Below, one piece after another: positions 26,228-35,205 of a stretch of DNA of 64,000 nt (positions within the stretch are counted from its first letter, which is position 1; every line of letters starts with the position of its first letter). This stretch comes from Halobaculum sp. MBLA0143. Its GTDB lineage: Archaea; Halobacteriota; Halobacteria; Halobacteriales; Haloferacaceae. Location of the stretch: positions 2,232,001 through 2,296,000 of the forward strand of contig NZ_JBGKAC010000001.1 in NCBI RefSeq assembly GCF_041361465.1, read 5' to 3'. The notes beneath the pieces were generated by a model. It made no database searches, was not told where the DNA came from, and saw nothing but the letters and a program-made list of their open reading frames with translations. Both the position numbers and the translations under genes were made by a program.

Positions 26228-26860
26228 GTGGACGGGAGTTCGCGGGCGGCCCGTCCGGACGGCGGGGGGGTGCCGGAGCGTGTCGCCGCGCTCACCTACG
26301 CCGGCGAGGAGCCGACTGCGACGCTGCCCGTCCGGGACGGCTGTGTCGTCGCCACGACCCACCGACTGCTCGTGTACACGCCCGAGGGAGACGGGGCGAA
26401 CCTCCGGGCGGTCGAAGCGCCGAACGTCGTCGGCTTCGCGGCCGGCGTCCGCGGCCGGCCGACGGTCCAACGTGTCGGCGTGTTCGGCGTGTTGGCGGGA
26501 CTCACCGGGCTCGTCGCCGGGCGGCTCGTCGACTTCGAGAGCCCGGCAGACGCCGTCCCGACGGACGTTGGCGTGCTCGGTGTCGGGGGGCTCTTCCGGA
26601 CGATCGCGGACGCGGTCGCGTTGTTGACGCTACTGGACGAGGCGCTGACGTTGTTCGGCGCGGTCGCACTGCTGGCGGGTGGGGTCGCGCTCGCGGCCGC
26701 CGTCGCCGGACGACGGCAGACGGTGGTCGTCGCGGTCGCCGGCGGGCCGGACGTGCAGGTGCCGGCCGGACGCACGGACGCCGACGACGTGCGGGCGTTC
26801 GCAGAACGGGTCGGGGTCGACTACAGCCCGCCCAGCTTCCGGATGAGCTGGCCGCGGTAG
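26228..26860 (+). CDS. Hypothetical membrane protein downstream of the actin-like gene
   Basis: A 210-residue protein starting at GTG 26228, 8 bp after the actin-like gene stop, so probably cotranscribed. The N-terminal third is a PH-like/GRAM-like beta pattern (LPVRDGCVVATTHRLLVYTP). Two hydrophobic segments follow (about 90-105 and 150-175), and the C terminus returns to beta strands. This resembles small bacterial-PH-like membrane proteins, but the assignment is weak. It ends 40 bp inside the convergent CBS gene. Confidence 0.65.
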   Translation: MDGSSRAARPDGGGVPERVAALTYAGEEPTATLPVRDGCVVATTHRLLVYTPEGDGANLRAVEAPNVVGFAAGVRGRPTVQRVGVFGVLAGLTGLVAGRLVDFESPADAVPTDVGVLGVGGLFRTIADAVALLTLLDEALTLFGAVALLAGGVALAAAVAGRRQTVVVAVAGGPDVQVPAGRTDADDVRAFAERVGVDYSPPSFRMSWPR

Positions 26861-27957
26861 CGCTCGTCGGCCACGACGCCCTTCAGCTCCAACACGTTCC
26901 GCTCCAGCTTGTCGAGGGCCACTCGGAAGGCGTTCTCGGCGCCGTACCCCTCGCCGGAGCCGGCGACCTGGCCGTGGCTCGTCCGCAGCCGGATCTGACA
27001 CTGGAGCAACGGCGTCCCGCGCAGCTTCTCTTTGTGTTCGTGGAACCGAACGTGTGCGTGGACGACCGTCATCTCCTGGTACTTCTCGGCCACCTCGGCG
27101 ATGGAGCTACGCACGGCCTCGCGGTCGAGCGTCTCCAGTAGGGCCACGTTCGTGATCTGCACGTCCAGCGTCTCTTCTTCGGTGAACGTCAGCGCGCGCA
27201 GCACGTCCGTCTTGGTGACGACCCCCGTCGCGTCGTCGTCTGTGTCGCCGGTGACGACCAAGCCCGCCACGTCGTCGTCCAGCATCCGCTGGACGGCCGC
27301 CTCGGTGGTCTCGTCCGTCGTCGCGGTGATCACCGGCGCGGTCATCAGGTCGTACACCGGGATGTCCAGCATCCGGTCTAGGTCGCCGCTGCGGTCACCC
27401 CGCCCCTGGCGGTCGTCGTCGCGGACGACGAAGTCCACGATGTCGTGGGGAGTGAGGATCCCCGTGAGTCCGCCGTCGTCGACGACCGGGAGCCGGGAGA
27501 TGCCGTGTTCTCGGAGCCGGTTGATCGCCTGGCCGACGTTGGCGTCCTCGTGGATCGTGATCGGCTCTTCCGTGTAGATGTCGCCGACAGTGATCGCGTC
27601 GAGGCTGTCGAGCACTGCCTCCAAGATGGCATCGGCCGTCACGACGCCGTACAGGCCGCCGTCGTCGTAGACGGGCGCCAGCTTCACGCCCCCTTCGACG
27701 AGCACGCGGGCCACCTCGCGCACGTCCTCCCCGCGGTCGACCGAGGGCGCGGACTTCGCCAGCGCCGACGCCTTCGTCTTCTCTTCGACACGAGACCGGA
27801 TCAGGTCCCGCTCGCCGATCACGCCCGTCACCTCGCCGTCCGCGACGACGACGACCCCGCGGGGCGCGTCACGGTCGAACAACGACTGAATCTGCCCCAG
27901 TCGCTCGTCGGGGGCGACCTCCACGAACTCCTGGACGGCAATGTCGGTGATATCCAT
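26821..27957 (-). CDS. Four-CBS-domain protein with C-terminal HPF-like domain
   Basis: A 378-residue protein from ATG 27957. Four CBS repeats run from about 5 to 270 (PRGVVVVADGEVTGVIGERD, then KLAPVYDDGGLYGVVTADAI and two more), forming two Bateman modules that bind adenosyl ligands. Residues about 290-378 (HVRFHEHKEKLRGTPLLQCQ, then an alpha/beta region) look like a ribosome-hibernation-factor/sigma-54-modulation-type domain. CBS proteins are known as ribosome-silencing factors in some archaea, so nucleotide-sensed ribosome binding is a plausible role (inference). The upstream in-frame extension to 27993 is not needed. Confidence 0.75.
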   Translation of the reverse strand: MDITDIAVQEFVEVAPDERLGQIQSLFDRDAPRGVVVVADGEVTGVIGERDLIRSRVEEKTKASALAKSAPSVDRGEDVREVARVLVEGGVKLAPVYDDGGLYGVVTADAILEAVLDSLDAITVGDIYTEEPITIHEDANVGQAINRLREHGISRLPVVDDGGLTGILTPHDIVDFVVRDDDRQGRGDRSGDLDRMLDIPVYDLMTAPVITATTDETTEAAVQRMLDDDVAGLVVTGDTDDDATGVVTKTDVLRALTFTEEETLDVQITNVALLETLDREAVRSSIAEVAEKYQEMTVVHAHVRFHEHKEKLRGTPLLQCQIRLRTSHGQVAGSGEGYGAENAFRVALDKLERNVLELKGVVADERYRGQLIRKLGGL

Positions 27958-28109
27958 GGGTCTCCCTGGAGGTACGCCGCGCCGTGTCTTCAATATTCGT
28001 TTCTCACTCGTCGTCTGGGACTCGACGACAGATTCGACTCACGACCGCGTTCGCGGCCGTCTCGCGGCCCCTCTCGCCGGGGTGGAGCACCGCGAGCGTC
28101 TCGCGGTCG

Positions 28110-28433
28110 TCACTCCCCGTCCGGCTCCGTCCCACACGCCGGACACGTCTCACCGGGCGCCCGCAACACCCCACACGACGGACAGCCGACGGGGCCGGAA
28201 CTCCGGGCGGGCGGCCCGTCGGTCCCGTCCGACAGGAACGGGTTCGCGTCACTGCCAGGGCCGACGACCCCGCCCGGGCCACGGTCCACCTCGGCGCGGG
28301 CCAACACCTCGTCGACGAGCCGGTCGTCACGCAGACGGAGCAGTCCGCGCCACAGCCCCAGGAACAACAACGACGGAACGAGGGTCATCCCCAGTGTGAC
28401 CAGGAGCGCGAGGACTGCGGAACTCGGTGCCAC
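28110..28433 (-). CDS. Small membrane protein with C-terminal zinc ribbon
   Basis: A 107-residue protein from GTG 28433. One membrane helix at about 5-27 is followed by a charged linker, then a zinc ribbon CPSCGVLRAPGETCPACG near the C terminus (two CxxC pairs). This topology is common among haloarchaeal small proteins of unknown role. It stands alone between the CBS gene and the nucleoside hydrolase gene. Confidence 0.7.
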   Translation of the reverse strand: MAPSSAVLALLVTLGMTLVPSLLFLGLWRGLLRLRDDRLVDEVLARAEVDRGPGGVVGPGSDANPFLSDGTDGPPARSSGPVGCPSCGVLRAPGETCPACGTEPDGE

Positions 28434-28496
28434 GACAACTGTTCACAGGCCGCAATCGGCTTCAGCCTGACGCCGGCCGTCGTGGCGACTGTCCGG

Positions 28497-29540
28497 TTAC
28501 TCCTCGGTCGTCTCCGGCGCTACGGGGCGTCGACGATCCGGGTCCCGCGCCAGCAGGAGCCCGCCGAGCCGCTCGCGGAACGCCGTCGGGTCCACCGCGC
28601 GGACGACGCGCGTCGGCGTGTGTGTGTCGTTCTCTCCTGCCGCATCGGACGCGTCGTTCGCCTCCGGCGCGTCGGGCGCGCTGTCGAACACGCTGTGGCC
28701 GCGGGTGAGCCCCTCGCGGTCGTCCACCCGGACCGCGCCGGTCGCGGTCTCCGCCACGAGTTCCGGGTGGGCCGCGACCGCCGCCGCGAGCGCGTCCGGC
28801 TGTGCCACCCGTTCCGGGCCGGGTGTCGTCCGGCTCCGCTCGCGGGCCGTCGCCGTCGCCGCGGTGAAAAAGTCCGCCAGCTCCGTGTCGGCGGCCGCGA
28901 TCCGGTCGAGCGTCGCCGCCGACAGTGCGCCGTCGCGCAGCGTCACCCCCCAGTCGACGAGCGTGACCGGCAGCTCCGCACAGACGAGTCTGGCCGCGTC
29001 CGGGTCCGCCCAGAAGTTGTACTCCGCCGCCGGCGTGACGTTGCCCGCGTGGTGGATCGCCCCGCCCATCAGCCACACCCCCGCCAGCCGCTCGGCGACG
29101 CTCGGGTCCCGGCGCCACGCCTCCGCCAGGTTCGTCGCCGGGCCGATCGCCACCACGGCCAGTTCGCCCGCGTGCTCTCGCGAGAGCCGGAGGATCGTCT
29201 CCGGACCGTACTCCCCCGTCGGGGACGCGGTCGTGTCGTGGTCCACGTCTCCCAGCCCCGTCTCGCCGTGCACCCCCGCCGCGTGCTCCCACGACTTCGC
29301 CAACGGACGCCGCGCGCCCGCCGCGACCGGCACGTCCGCGTCCACGAGCGACAGCGTGTGTGCCGCGTTGTTCAGCTGTGCGTCGAAGTCGACGTTGCCC
29401 GCGACGACCGTCACCGCGCGCACGTCCAGTCGATCCGTCTGGAGCGCGTACAGCAGGGCCTGGGCGTCGTCGCTCGCCGTGTCCGTGTCGACTACCGTCG
29501 GTACTGGGTCGGCTGTGGGTCGGTCTCGGGTTCCTGCCAC
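28497..29540 (-). CDS. Nucleoside hydrolase (IUNH family)
   Basis: This enzyme hydrolyses ribonucleosides to base and ribose for salvage. It is a 347-residue protein starting at GTG 29540. The calcium/ribose site motif DTDTASDDAQALL matches the family DTDPGxDDAxAL, and VWLMGGAIHHAGNVTPAAEYNFWADPDAA splits into the second conserved block (MGGA, then EYNFWxDPDAA). Substrate preference cannot be read. An acidic low-complexity insert lies near residues 285-305 (DSAPDAPEANDASDAAGEND). ATP-independent hydrolases of this type act in the cytoplasm. Confidence 0.88.
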   Translation of the reverse strand: MAGTRDRPTADPVPTVVDTDTASDDAQALLYALQTDRLDVRAVTVVAGNVDFDAQLNNAAHTLSLVDADVPVAAGARRPLAKSWEHAAGVHGETGLGDVDHDTTASPTGEYGPETILRLSREHAGELAVVAIGPATNLAEAWRRDPSVAERLAGVWLMGGAIHHAGNVTPAAEYNFWADPDAARLVCAELPVTLVDWGVTLRDGALSAATLDRIAAADTELADFFTAATATARERSRTTPGPERVAQPDALAAAVAAHPELVAETATGAVRVDDREGLTRGHSVFDSAPDAPEANDASDAAGENDTHTPTRVVRAVDPTAFRERLGGLLLARDPDRRRPVAPETTEE

Positions 29541-29647
29541 TGGGTGGGCCCTCGTCCCCCGGTCACTCGGTCTTTCGGGTCGGACGACTCGCCCGACGGC
29601 CGCCCGGGCGCGTCACACACGGCAGAGACGGGTCGTACGAGCGAGAG

Positions 29648-30421
29648 TCACTTCGGTTCGCCGGCGAAGGTGTACTCCGCGGAGTCGTCTTGCGGGTCGT
29701 ACCCCAACACCTCGCGGGCCCGGTCGATGGAGTAGTACTTCCGTTCGTTGTCGGAGATACCGTAGACGATCTCGAACTCGTAGTCGGCGGACAGACAACA
29801 GTCGAACAGGTGGGCGCAGTCGCGGTGTGACAGCCACATCGCCTGGCCGCGCTCGTACTCGATCGGCGGGTGGCCCTCGGTGAGGTTGCCGATCCGGACG
29901 CACGCCACCGAGAGGTCGGAGTGGTCGTAGAAGTGCCGCCCGATCAGCTCGCCGGCCGCCTTCGAGACGCCGTACTCGTTGGACGGCCGAGGGAGTTCCG
30001 TGCCGTCGAGACGGAGGTCGTCGTCGGTGCGGTACATCGCGGGGGTACGGTCGTCCGTCTCGTAGGCGCCGACGGCGTGGTTGGAGGAGGCGAACACGAC
30101 CGTCTCCACATCCGTCTCGGCCGCGACCTCGAAGACGGCGTGGGTCCCGTCGATGTTGTTCGTGAGGACGGAGTCCCACGGGGCCTTCGGCCGGGGGTCG
30201 CCCGCGAGGTGGACGACGGCACCGACGCCCGACAGTGCCTCCCGGAGCGCGTCCCGGTCGGTCACGTCGCCGACGAACACGTCCGACTCGTCGACGCCGG
30301 CCGGTGTCGACGCCGGGGGTTCGAGATCGAACAGCCGCCAGTCGTACGTCTCCCCCAGCCCGTCGAGGATCGCGGTCCCCACCCGCCCGCCAGCACCCGT
30401 GAGAAGCACCGGGTCGTCCAT
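29648..30421 (-). CDS. azf: NAD-dependent glucose-6-phosphate dehydrogenase-type SDR (Azf)
   Basis: A 257-residue extended-SDR protein. The cofactor motif LLTGAGGRVGTAIL lies at residues 6-19, HLAGDPRP near 70-77 and the catalytic YGVSK near 150. Asp37 (LFDLEPP) after beta-strand 2 supports NAD. It closely resembles haloarchaeal Azf, the NAD-linked glucose-6-phosphate dehydrogenase of the oxidative pentose phosphate pathway characterised in Haloferax volcanii. Related uronate dehydrogenases share this fold and are the main alternative. ATG 30421 is preferred, since upstream codons lie in degenerate repeats. Confidence 0.8.
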   Translation of the reverse strand: MDDPVLLTGAGGRVGTAILDGLGETYDWRLFDLEPPASTPAGVDESDVFVGDVTDRDALREALSGVGAVVHLAGDPRPKAPWDSVLTNNIDGTHAVFEVAAETDVETVVFASSNHAVGAYETDDRTPAMYRTDDDLRLDGTELPRPSNEYGVSKAAGELIGRHFYDHSDLSVACVRIGNLTEGHPPIEYERGQAMWLSHRDCAHLFDCCLSADYEFEIVYGISDNERKYYSIDRAREVLGYDPQDDSAEYTFAGEPK

Positions 30422-30480
30422 TCGAGTACGACTCCGCGAGGCGAGGGTAAATATCGGACGGTCCGGCGTCGCCGCCGCCA

Positions 30481-30600
30481 CAGCGGCACGCAGTCGGCGC
30501 ACACTCGACGCGGTAGCGTGCAGTCGGGCACGGAGGCGCACACTCGACGCCGGGGCGCACATCCGGCGCCGCGGTGCACGTTCGGGTCGCGGCACCGACA
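30481..30600. repeat. Degenerate GC-rich repeats upstream of azf
   Basis: GGCGCACACTCGACGC occurs at about 30495-30510 and 30535-30551 among further GTGCAG/GCACG variants. It sits in the divergent promoter region of azf and mptD, so it may be regulatory. Confidence 0.4.
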
Positions 30601-30677
30601 CGACACCGACACCGCCGCGGGCGGCCGCCGTCGCTCCGTGACGACAGCGTTACCTCGGCGACGGCCCAGCGACTCGT

Positions 30678-31040
30678 ATGGCCACCGACCCACAGCAGGC
30701 GTGTTTCGAGGCGGGGATCAAGTTCGGTTCGCTGTACCACCAGTTCGCGGGGACACCGGTGTCGCCCGACAGCACACGGTCGTTGGAGACGGGGATCGCG
30801 GAGTCGATCGAGAACCAGCCCCACTGCGAGGCGGTGACCGTCGAGGTCGACGACGAGGCCGTCGCGGCCGACATCGACCACGAGAACGGCTACACGGAGC
30901 TGTCGGGCCACCTGATGGAAGTGGAGATGCGGATCGAGTACGCGGACGTGACCGTCCACACCCGGATGGAGATGGAAGACGGCTACCCCCGGATGAAGCT
31001 GGTCGACGTCGAGACCGACGAGGGAGAGCAGCCGGCGTGA
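30678..31040 (+). CDS. mptD: Archaeal dihydroneopterin aldolase
   Basis: A 120-residue enzyme that cleaves 7,8-dihydroneopterin to 6-hydroxymethyl-dihydropterin and glycolaldehyde for pterin cofactor synthesis. It has the archaeal MptD pattern FEAGIKFGSLYHQFAGTPVS near the N terminus and HCEAVTVEVD plus GYTELSGHLMEVEM later. These are distinct from bacterial FolB. Length matches the family. Its TGA overlaps the GTG of the next small membrane protein gene. Confidence 0.88.
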   Translation: MATDPQQACFEAGIKFGSLYHQFAGTPVSPDSTRSLETGIAESIENQPHCEAVTVEVDDEAVAADIDHENGYTELSGHLMEVEMRIEYADVTVHTRMEMEDGYPRMKLVDVETDEGEQPA

Positions 31041-31201
31041 ACGGACGACTGGTCGGCGTCTGGGTCGTCGCGGTCGTCGTCGGCTACGGGCTGGCGCCGT
31101 CTCTCGCGCCGGACCCGACGGGCCTGGTGACGCTGGCCGTCGGCACCGGGCTGACCGTCGCGTTCGGTGCTGCCGGGCGTCGCCTCGTCCGGGCCGAGTG
31201 A
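31037..31201 (+). CDS. Small two-helix membrane protein, 54 aa
   Basis: Starts at GTG 31037 overlapping the mptD stop (GTGA), so translation is coupled. Two hydrophobic segments, VGVWVVAVVVGYGLAPSLA and LVTLAVGTGLTVAFGAAG, are joined by a short DPTG turn, and the end is RRLVRAE. No homologous family is recognised. The overlap and codon use make it a credible gene. Confidence 0.65.
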   Translation: MNGRLVGVWVVAVVVGYGLAPSLAPDPTGLVTLAVGTGLTVAFGAAGRRLVRAE

Positions 31202-31259
31202 CCGATTACTTCCACTCGCGGCCGACGCTTTATACCTCGTTCCGGCGTAGTGCCGGGGT

Positions 31260-31682
31260 ATGGGACAGACCACGTTCGACGACGACGAGCTGTTGGACGA
31301 GGCGACCGACGAGAAGCGCGAAGTCGTCCGGGAACACCTCGCAGACGCCCGGGCAGAGCTACCGACCGCCGACGCGGTCTGGGAGACGGACGCCGACAAC
31401 GTCCTCGGCGCGCTCAACGGACTGTCGGCCGCACTGGACACGGACGCCGCCGTCGAGCCGCTACGCCAGGCCCGCAAGGAGTTCCTCCTGGGTCGGCAGG
31501 CCGGCGTGTTCGAGGAGAGTGACGAGCTCGGCGAGGAGATCGAGGCGGCCGTCGAGCTCGTCGACAGCCTCCAGGAGGCCCACGAGCGTGTCGGAGAGCT
31601 GACCAGTACGGTCCCGAAGCTCCGCAGCGACCTCCAGGACGCTCACGCGGAAGCCGACGACGCCGGAGCCCCCGAGGCGTAA
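31260..31682 (+). CDS. DUF5790-type acidic helical protein
   Basis: A 140-residue protein beginning MGQTTFDDDELLDEATDEKR. It is almost wholly helical with heptad-like Leu/Val spacing (LDTDAAVEPLRQARKEFLLG, IEAAVELVDSLQEAHERVGEL), suggesting a coiled coil. This looks like the haloarchaeal DUF5790 family, whose function is unknown. It is followed by the CRTAC1-type gene on the same strand after 90 bp. Confidence 0.7.
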   Translation: MGQTTFDDDELLDEATDEKREVVREHLADARAELPTADAVWETDADNVLGALNGLSAALDTDAAVEPLRQARKEFLLGRQAGVFEESDELGEEIEAAVELVDSLQEAHERVGELTSTVPKLRSDLQDAHAEADDAGAPEA

Positions 31683-31772
31683 CGCTCACTCGGACGTTCT
31701 CTCCCGCGGGAAGGCGGGGATCCGTCGTTTCGGACCCTTACGCTGAAATGCTCGCAGTTCCGACCGTGTCGC

Positions 31773-33212
31773 GTGTTCGTCGACCGGTCCGACAGAGTAC
31801 GTCCGCAGGCGGCGTTCAAGGGGTACGGCGTAGCGGTCACCCCGGGTGTGAACGGTCCGTGTGCGTTCGTCGCCGGCCACGGCTGTGCCAACCGGTTGTA
31901 CACCTGGCGAGACGGTCGACTCCGCGACGTGGCGCCGAGGCCGCTCGCCGACGACGGCAGTCACGCGGTCGGGGTCGCCGCCGGCGACGTGGACGCCGAC
32001 GGCCGCGAGGAACTGTACGTCCACGACACGGACAGCTACGAGGGGGAGACGACCGACACGGACCGGTTGTTGGACCCCGTCGGCGACCCGGCAGACGACC
32101 CCGACGGGCGGTGGCGCGACCTGTTCGGCCGCGAGATCAACGCCGGCCGCGACAACTTCCGGGCCGGGCGGTCCGTCGCCGTGCTGGATCGTTACGGCAC
32201 CGGTCGCTACGGTGTCGCCGTCGCCAACCACGGCGAACCGTCGCGCTTCTACGAGGTGGGCGAGGACGGCGAGATCTCCGACATGGCCGCCGAGGTCGGC
32301 ATCCGAGTGGCCGACCGCGGCCGGTCGCTGCTGGCCGGCCCCATCGTCTCCGACCGGACGGACCTGTTCGTCGGCGTCCAGAACGGCCCGAACCGGCTGT
32401 TCCGCAACGAGGGGGGCCACTTCACGGAGGTGGCCGCCGAGATGGGTGTCGACGCTCCGGACGTGAACGCCCGCGGCGTCACCCTCTCGAACGAACTCCT
32501 GGCCGTCTGCTCGTGGGAGGGGCCGAACCAACTGTTCCGGCCGGCCGACGCCGTCGGTGTCGAGACGGGCGACGGCGTCGATACCGAGGTGAGTGAGGCT
32601 ACCGGCTGGCGTGCCGACGGCGGGTGGTTCGAGGACTGCACGCCCGCGGTGTTCGCCGAGCCCTCTCGGGTCCGGACGGTCGTGGCGACGGACTTCGACA
32701 ACGACGGCCGCGACGAACTGTTCGTCAACGCCCTGGGCACGGCCAACCGACTGTTCCGACACCACGACACCCCCGACGGGCCGCGACTGGAGTCGATCGA
32801 CCCCGGGCCGGCCGCCGAGCCGCGCGGGCTCGGCACCGGCGCGGCCGTCGCCGACTTCGACGGGGACGGCGTCCGCGAGCTGCTCGTCGTCCACGGCGAA
32901 GTCGAACCCCGGCCCGTGTCGCTGTACGCCGTCGCCGACCCCGGCGACCGATTCGTCCGGGTCCGGCCGCTGACGAGCGCCGGCGCTCCCGCCCGCGGCG
33001 CTGCCGTCGTCTTGGAGACGGACGAGTGGCGCCACCGCCGAATCGTCTGTGCCGGCTCCGGCTACCTCTGTCAGATGGAGCCGGTCGCACACTTCGGGCT
33101 CGGCGACGCGACGCCGGAGCGACTCACCGTGCAGTGGCCGGACGGCCGGACGGAGACCGTGACCGACCCTGCGGTCGGCCGGGCGTACGAACTGGACCAC
33201 CCCGCCGGGTGA
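31773..33212 (+). CDS. CRTAC1/ASPIC-UnbV beta-propeller protein
   Basis: A 479-residue protein from GTG 31773. It has FG-GAP/VCBS-type repeats with calcium-like loops: VGVAAGDVDADGREELYVHD, ATDFDNDGRDELFVNALG and VADFDGDGVRELLVVHG. An ASPIC/UnbV C-terminal domain follows (VAHFGLGDATPERLTVQWPD). Such proteins fold as beta-propellers and often act extracellularly in adhesion or ligand binding. No clear signal peptide is seen, so location is uncertain. A TATA-like box near 31740 supports the GTG start. Confidence 0.82.
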   Translation: MFVDRSDRVRPQAAFKGYGVAVTPGVNGPCAFVAGHGCANRLYTWRDGRLRDVAPRPLADDGSHAVGVAAGDVDADGREELYVHDTDSYEGETTDTDRLLDPVGDPADDPDGRWRDLFGREINAGRDNFRAGRSVAVLDRYGTGRYGVAVANHGEPSRFYEVGEDGEISDMAAEVGIRVADRGRSLLAGPIVSDRTDLFVGVQNGPNRLFRNEGGHFTEVAAEMGVDAPDVNARGVTLSNELLAVCSWEGPNQLFRPADAVGVETGDGVDTEVSEATGWRADGGWFEDCTPAVFAEPSRVRTVVATDFDNDGRDELFVNALGTANRLFRHHDTPDGPRLESIDPGPAAEPRGLGTGAAVADFDGDGVRELLVVHGEVEPRPVSLYAVADPGDRFVRVRPLTSAGAPARGAAVVLETDEWRHRRIVCAGSGYLCQMEPVAHFGLGDATPERLTVQWPDGRTETVTDPAVGRAYELDHPAG

Positions 33213-33222
33213 CACCCGGCGT

Positions 33223-34944
33223 TCAGGGGTGTGCGTAGTAGGCGACCGCCGTCTCGTCGCCGGCCGGCTCGTCGATCCGGGCGAAGCCGACCCGTTCGAA
33301 CTGGACGAGGTCGTCGGTCTCGTACTCGACCAGCCGCGGCTCTGCGCGACCGGTCACGTCGCCGTCGGGCGTCCGCATCACGACCGGCTCGCTGTCGTCG
33401 GCCGACACCCAGTGGACGACCGGCACCCCCTCTTCGCGCACGACTGTGATGTCCTGGCCGTCCCACGCGAGACCGTCGCCGTCCCGGCGGAGACAGCCGA
33501 ACCCCTTCAGCCACACCCGCTCGCCGTCGGCGGGCACGTCGTCCGGCTCCAACAGGACCGCGTCACCGACCGGAATCTCGCGGGTCCCGCGGTCCTCGTG
33601 GTCCGGGTGGACCGGCGGGTGGCCCGCCTCGGGGTGGTCGCCGGTCACCGGCAGCCGCTGGCCGTCGCGGACGAAGAACAGCCGATCCGTCTCGTCGTCC
33701 ACGAGGTCGCGGTTGTGAGCGTACACGGACGACATCGCCAGGTCCACGTCCGAGGTGGACATCCCCAGTTCCACCATCGCGTCCACGATGGCCCGACCGC
33801 GGACCCCCCGTCGGCGCAGCGAGGCGATCGTCGGCGCTCGTGGGTCGTCCCAGCCCGTCAGCTCCCCGTCGTCGATCAGCTCGGCGATGCTCGACGTGGA
33901 CACTTTCACGTCGTACTCGTCGAACTGGACGTGGCCCCAGTGGAGCACCTCGGGGTACTCCCAGTCGAAGTAGTCGTAGACGAACTGCTGGCGCTTGGCG
34001 GAGTCCTGGAGGTCGATCCCACGGATGATGTGACTCACGCCCGTCAGGTGGTCGTCGATTCCGGACTGGAAGTCCAGCATCGGCCAACACCGGTACTCCG
34101 CCGCCGCCTCGCGCGGGTGCGGCGTGTCGATCATCCGGAAGGCGACGAAGTCCCGCAGCGCCGGGTTCTTGTGCTCGATGTCCGTCTTCACCCGCAACAC
34201 CATCTCGCCGGCGTCGTACTCGCCGGCGACCATCGCGTCGAACTCCTCGTGAACCGTCTCGACTCCCTTCTCCCGGTGGGGACACGCCTCCGCGTCGGCC
34301 TTCAGCCCGCGGAACTCCTCTGCCGGGCAGGAACACGTGTACGCGCCGCCGCGGTCGATCAGCTCTCGTGCGTGGTCGTAGTACGTCTCCAACCGGTCCG
34401 ACGCCCGGATCACCTCGTCCGGCTCGAACCCGAGGTAGTCGACCGCCTCCAAGATCGCGTCGTAGGCGTCCAGATCCGGCCGTTTCGTCTCCGGGTCCGT
34501 GTCGTCGAACCGGACGACGAACTCCCCGTCGTAGCGTTCCTTGTACGTCCCGATGACCGACGGCATCCTGACGTGCCCCAGGTGCCACGGTCCGTTCGGG
34601 TTCGGCGCCGCCCGCATCCGCACCGTGTCGTAGTCGTCGACGTTCGGCAGATCCGGGAGTGCCCGGTCGTCTTCCTCGTCGTCCGCCTCCAGCTCGGCGA
34701 GCCGGTCCGGCGCCACCTCCGCGAGCCGGTCGCGTCGCTGCGTCTCGTCCATCTCCGCCACCTCCCCGACGGCCGGGGCGGCGACGCCCGCCACCTCGTC
34801 GCCGTGCTCCCGGAACTCCGGGTTCTCGCCCATCAGCGGGCCGAGAATGGCGCCCACCTCCGGGTCGGAGTCGTGTTTGACCGCGTTCAACAACGCGTGG
34901 AGCTGTGCCTCCTCGCGGACACGGTCGCGTAACGCCTCGTCCAT
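33223..34944 (-). CDS. gltX: Glutamyl-tRNA synthetase, archaeal type
   Basis: Charges tRNA-Glu and, in archaea, also tRNA-Gln for later amidation. A 573-residue protein from ATG 34944. The class I HIGH-type motif PNPNGPWHLGHV has His121 and His124, and the KMSKS equivalent is VKVSTSS near residue 345. An acidic helical N-terminal extension (1-100) is typical of archaeal GluRS, as is the all-beta C-terminal anticodon domain. The upstream frame to 35076 is not supported. It is convergent with the CRTAC1 gene. Confidence 0.95.
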   Translation of the reverse strand: MDEALRDRVREEAQLHALLNAVKHDSDPEVGAILGPLMGENPEFREHGDEVAGVAAPAVGEVAEMDETQRRDRLAEVAPDRLAELEADDEEDDRALPDLPNVDDYDTVRMRAAPNPNGPWHLGHVRMPSVIGTYKERYDGEFVVRFDDTDPETKRPDLDAYDAILEAVDYLGFEPDEVIRASDRLETYYDHARELIDRGGAYTCSCPAEEFRGLKADAEACPHREKGVETVHEEFDAMVAGEYDAGEMVLRVKTDIEHKNPALRDFVAFRMIDTPHPREAAAEYRCWPMLDFQSGIDDHLTGVSHIIRGIDLQDSAKRQQFVYDYFDWEYPEVLHWGHVQFDEYDVKVSTSSIAELIDDGELTGWDDPRAPTIASLRRRGVRGRAIVDAMVELGMSTSDVDLAMSSVYAHNRDLVDDETDRLFFVRDGQRLPVTGDHPEAGHPPVHPDHEDRGTREIPVGDAVLLEPDDVPADGERVWLKGFGCLRRDGDGLAWDGQDITVVREEGVPVVHWVSADDSEPVVMRTPDGDVTGRAEPRLVEYETDDLVQFERVGFARIDEPAGDETAVAYYAHP

Positions 34945-35205
34945 ACGACCGCTACTGCACGCCCCCGGATAACTGACGCGGATTCCGTCATCTGGGAGGT
35001 CCGTCTCGGCTCGAACTGTCCGTGTGCGTGTGGAGAGTCGGTGTCCCACCGGCCCCGTCGTGGCCGAACGGCACACCCGGGTAGGGGTACTCGTGGGTAG
35101 GTGTCACACGGTATTGAGGCTGACGGGCGTTCTACTCGGTGGAGTCGTCTCCCGTCGGCACCGACCGCAGACCTGCGGGACTCCGACCTCGTCGGGCCAC
35201 GGGAC
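34945..35205. other. Intergenic gap upstream of gltX
   Basis: About 260 bases between gltX and the glycosyltransferase end. I see only GC-rich, GTGT-bearing sequence without a gene or clear repeat. Confidence 0.4.
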
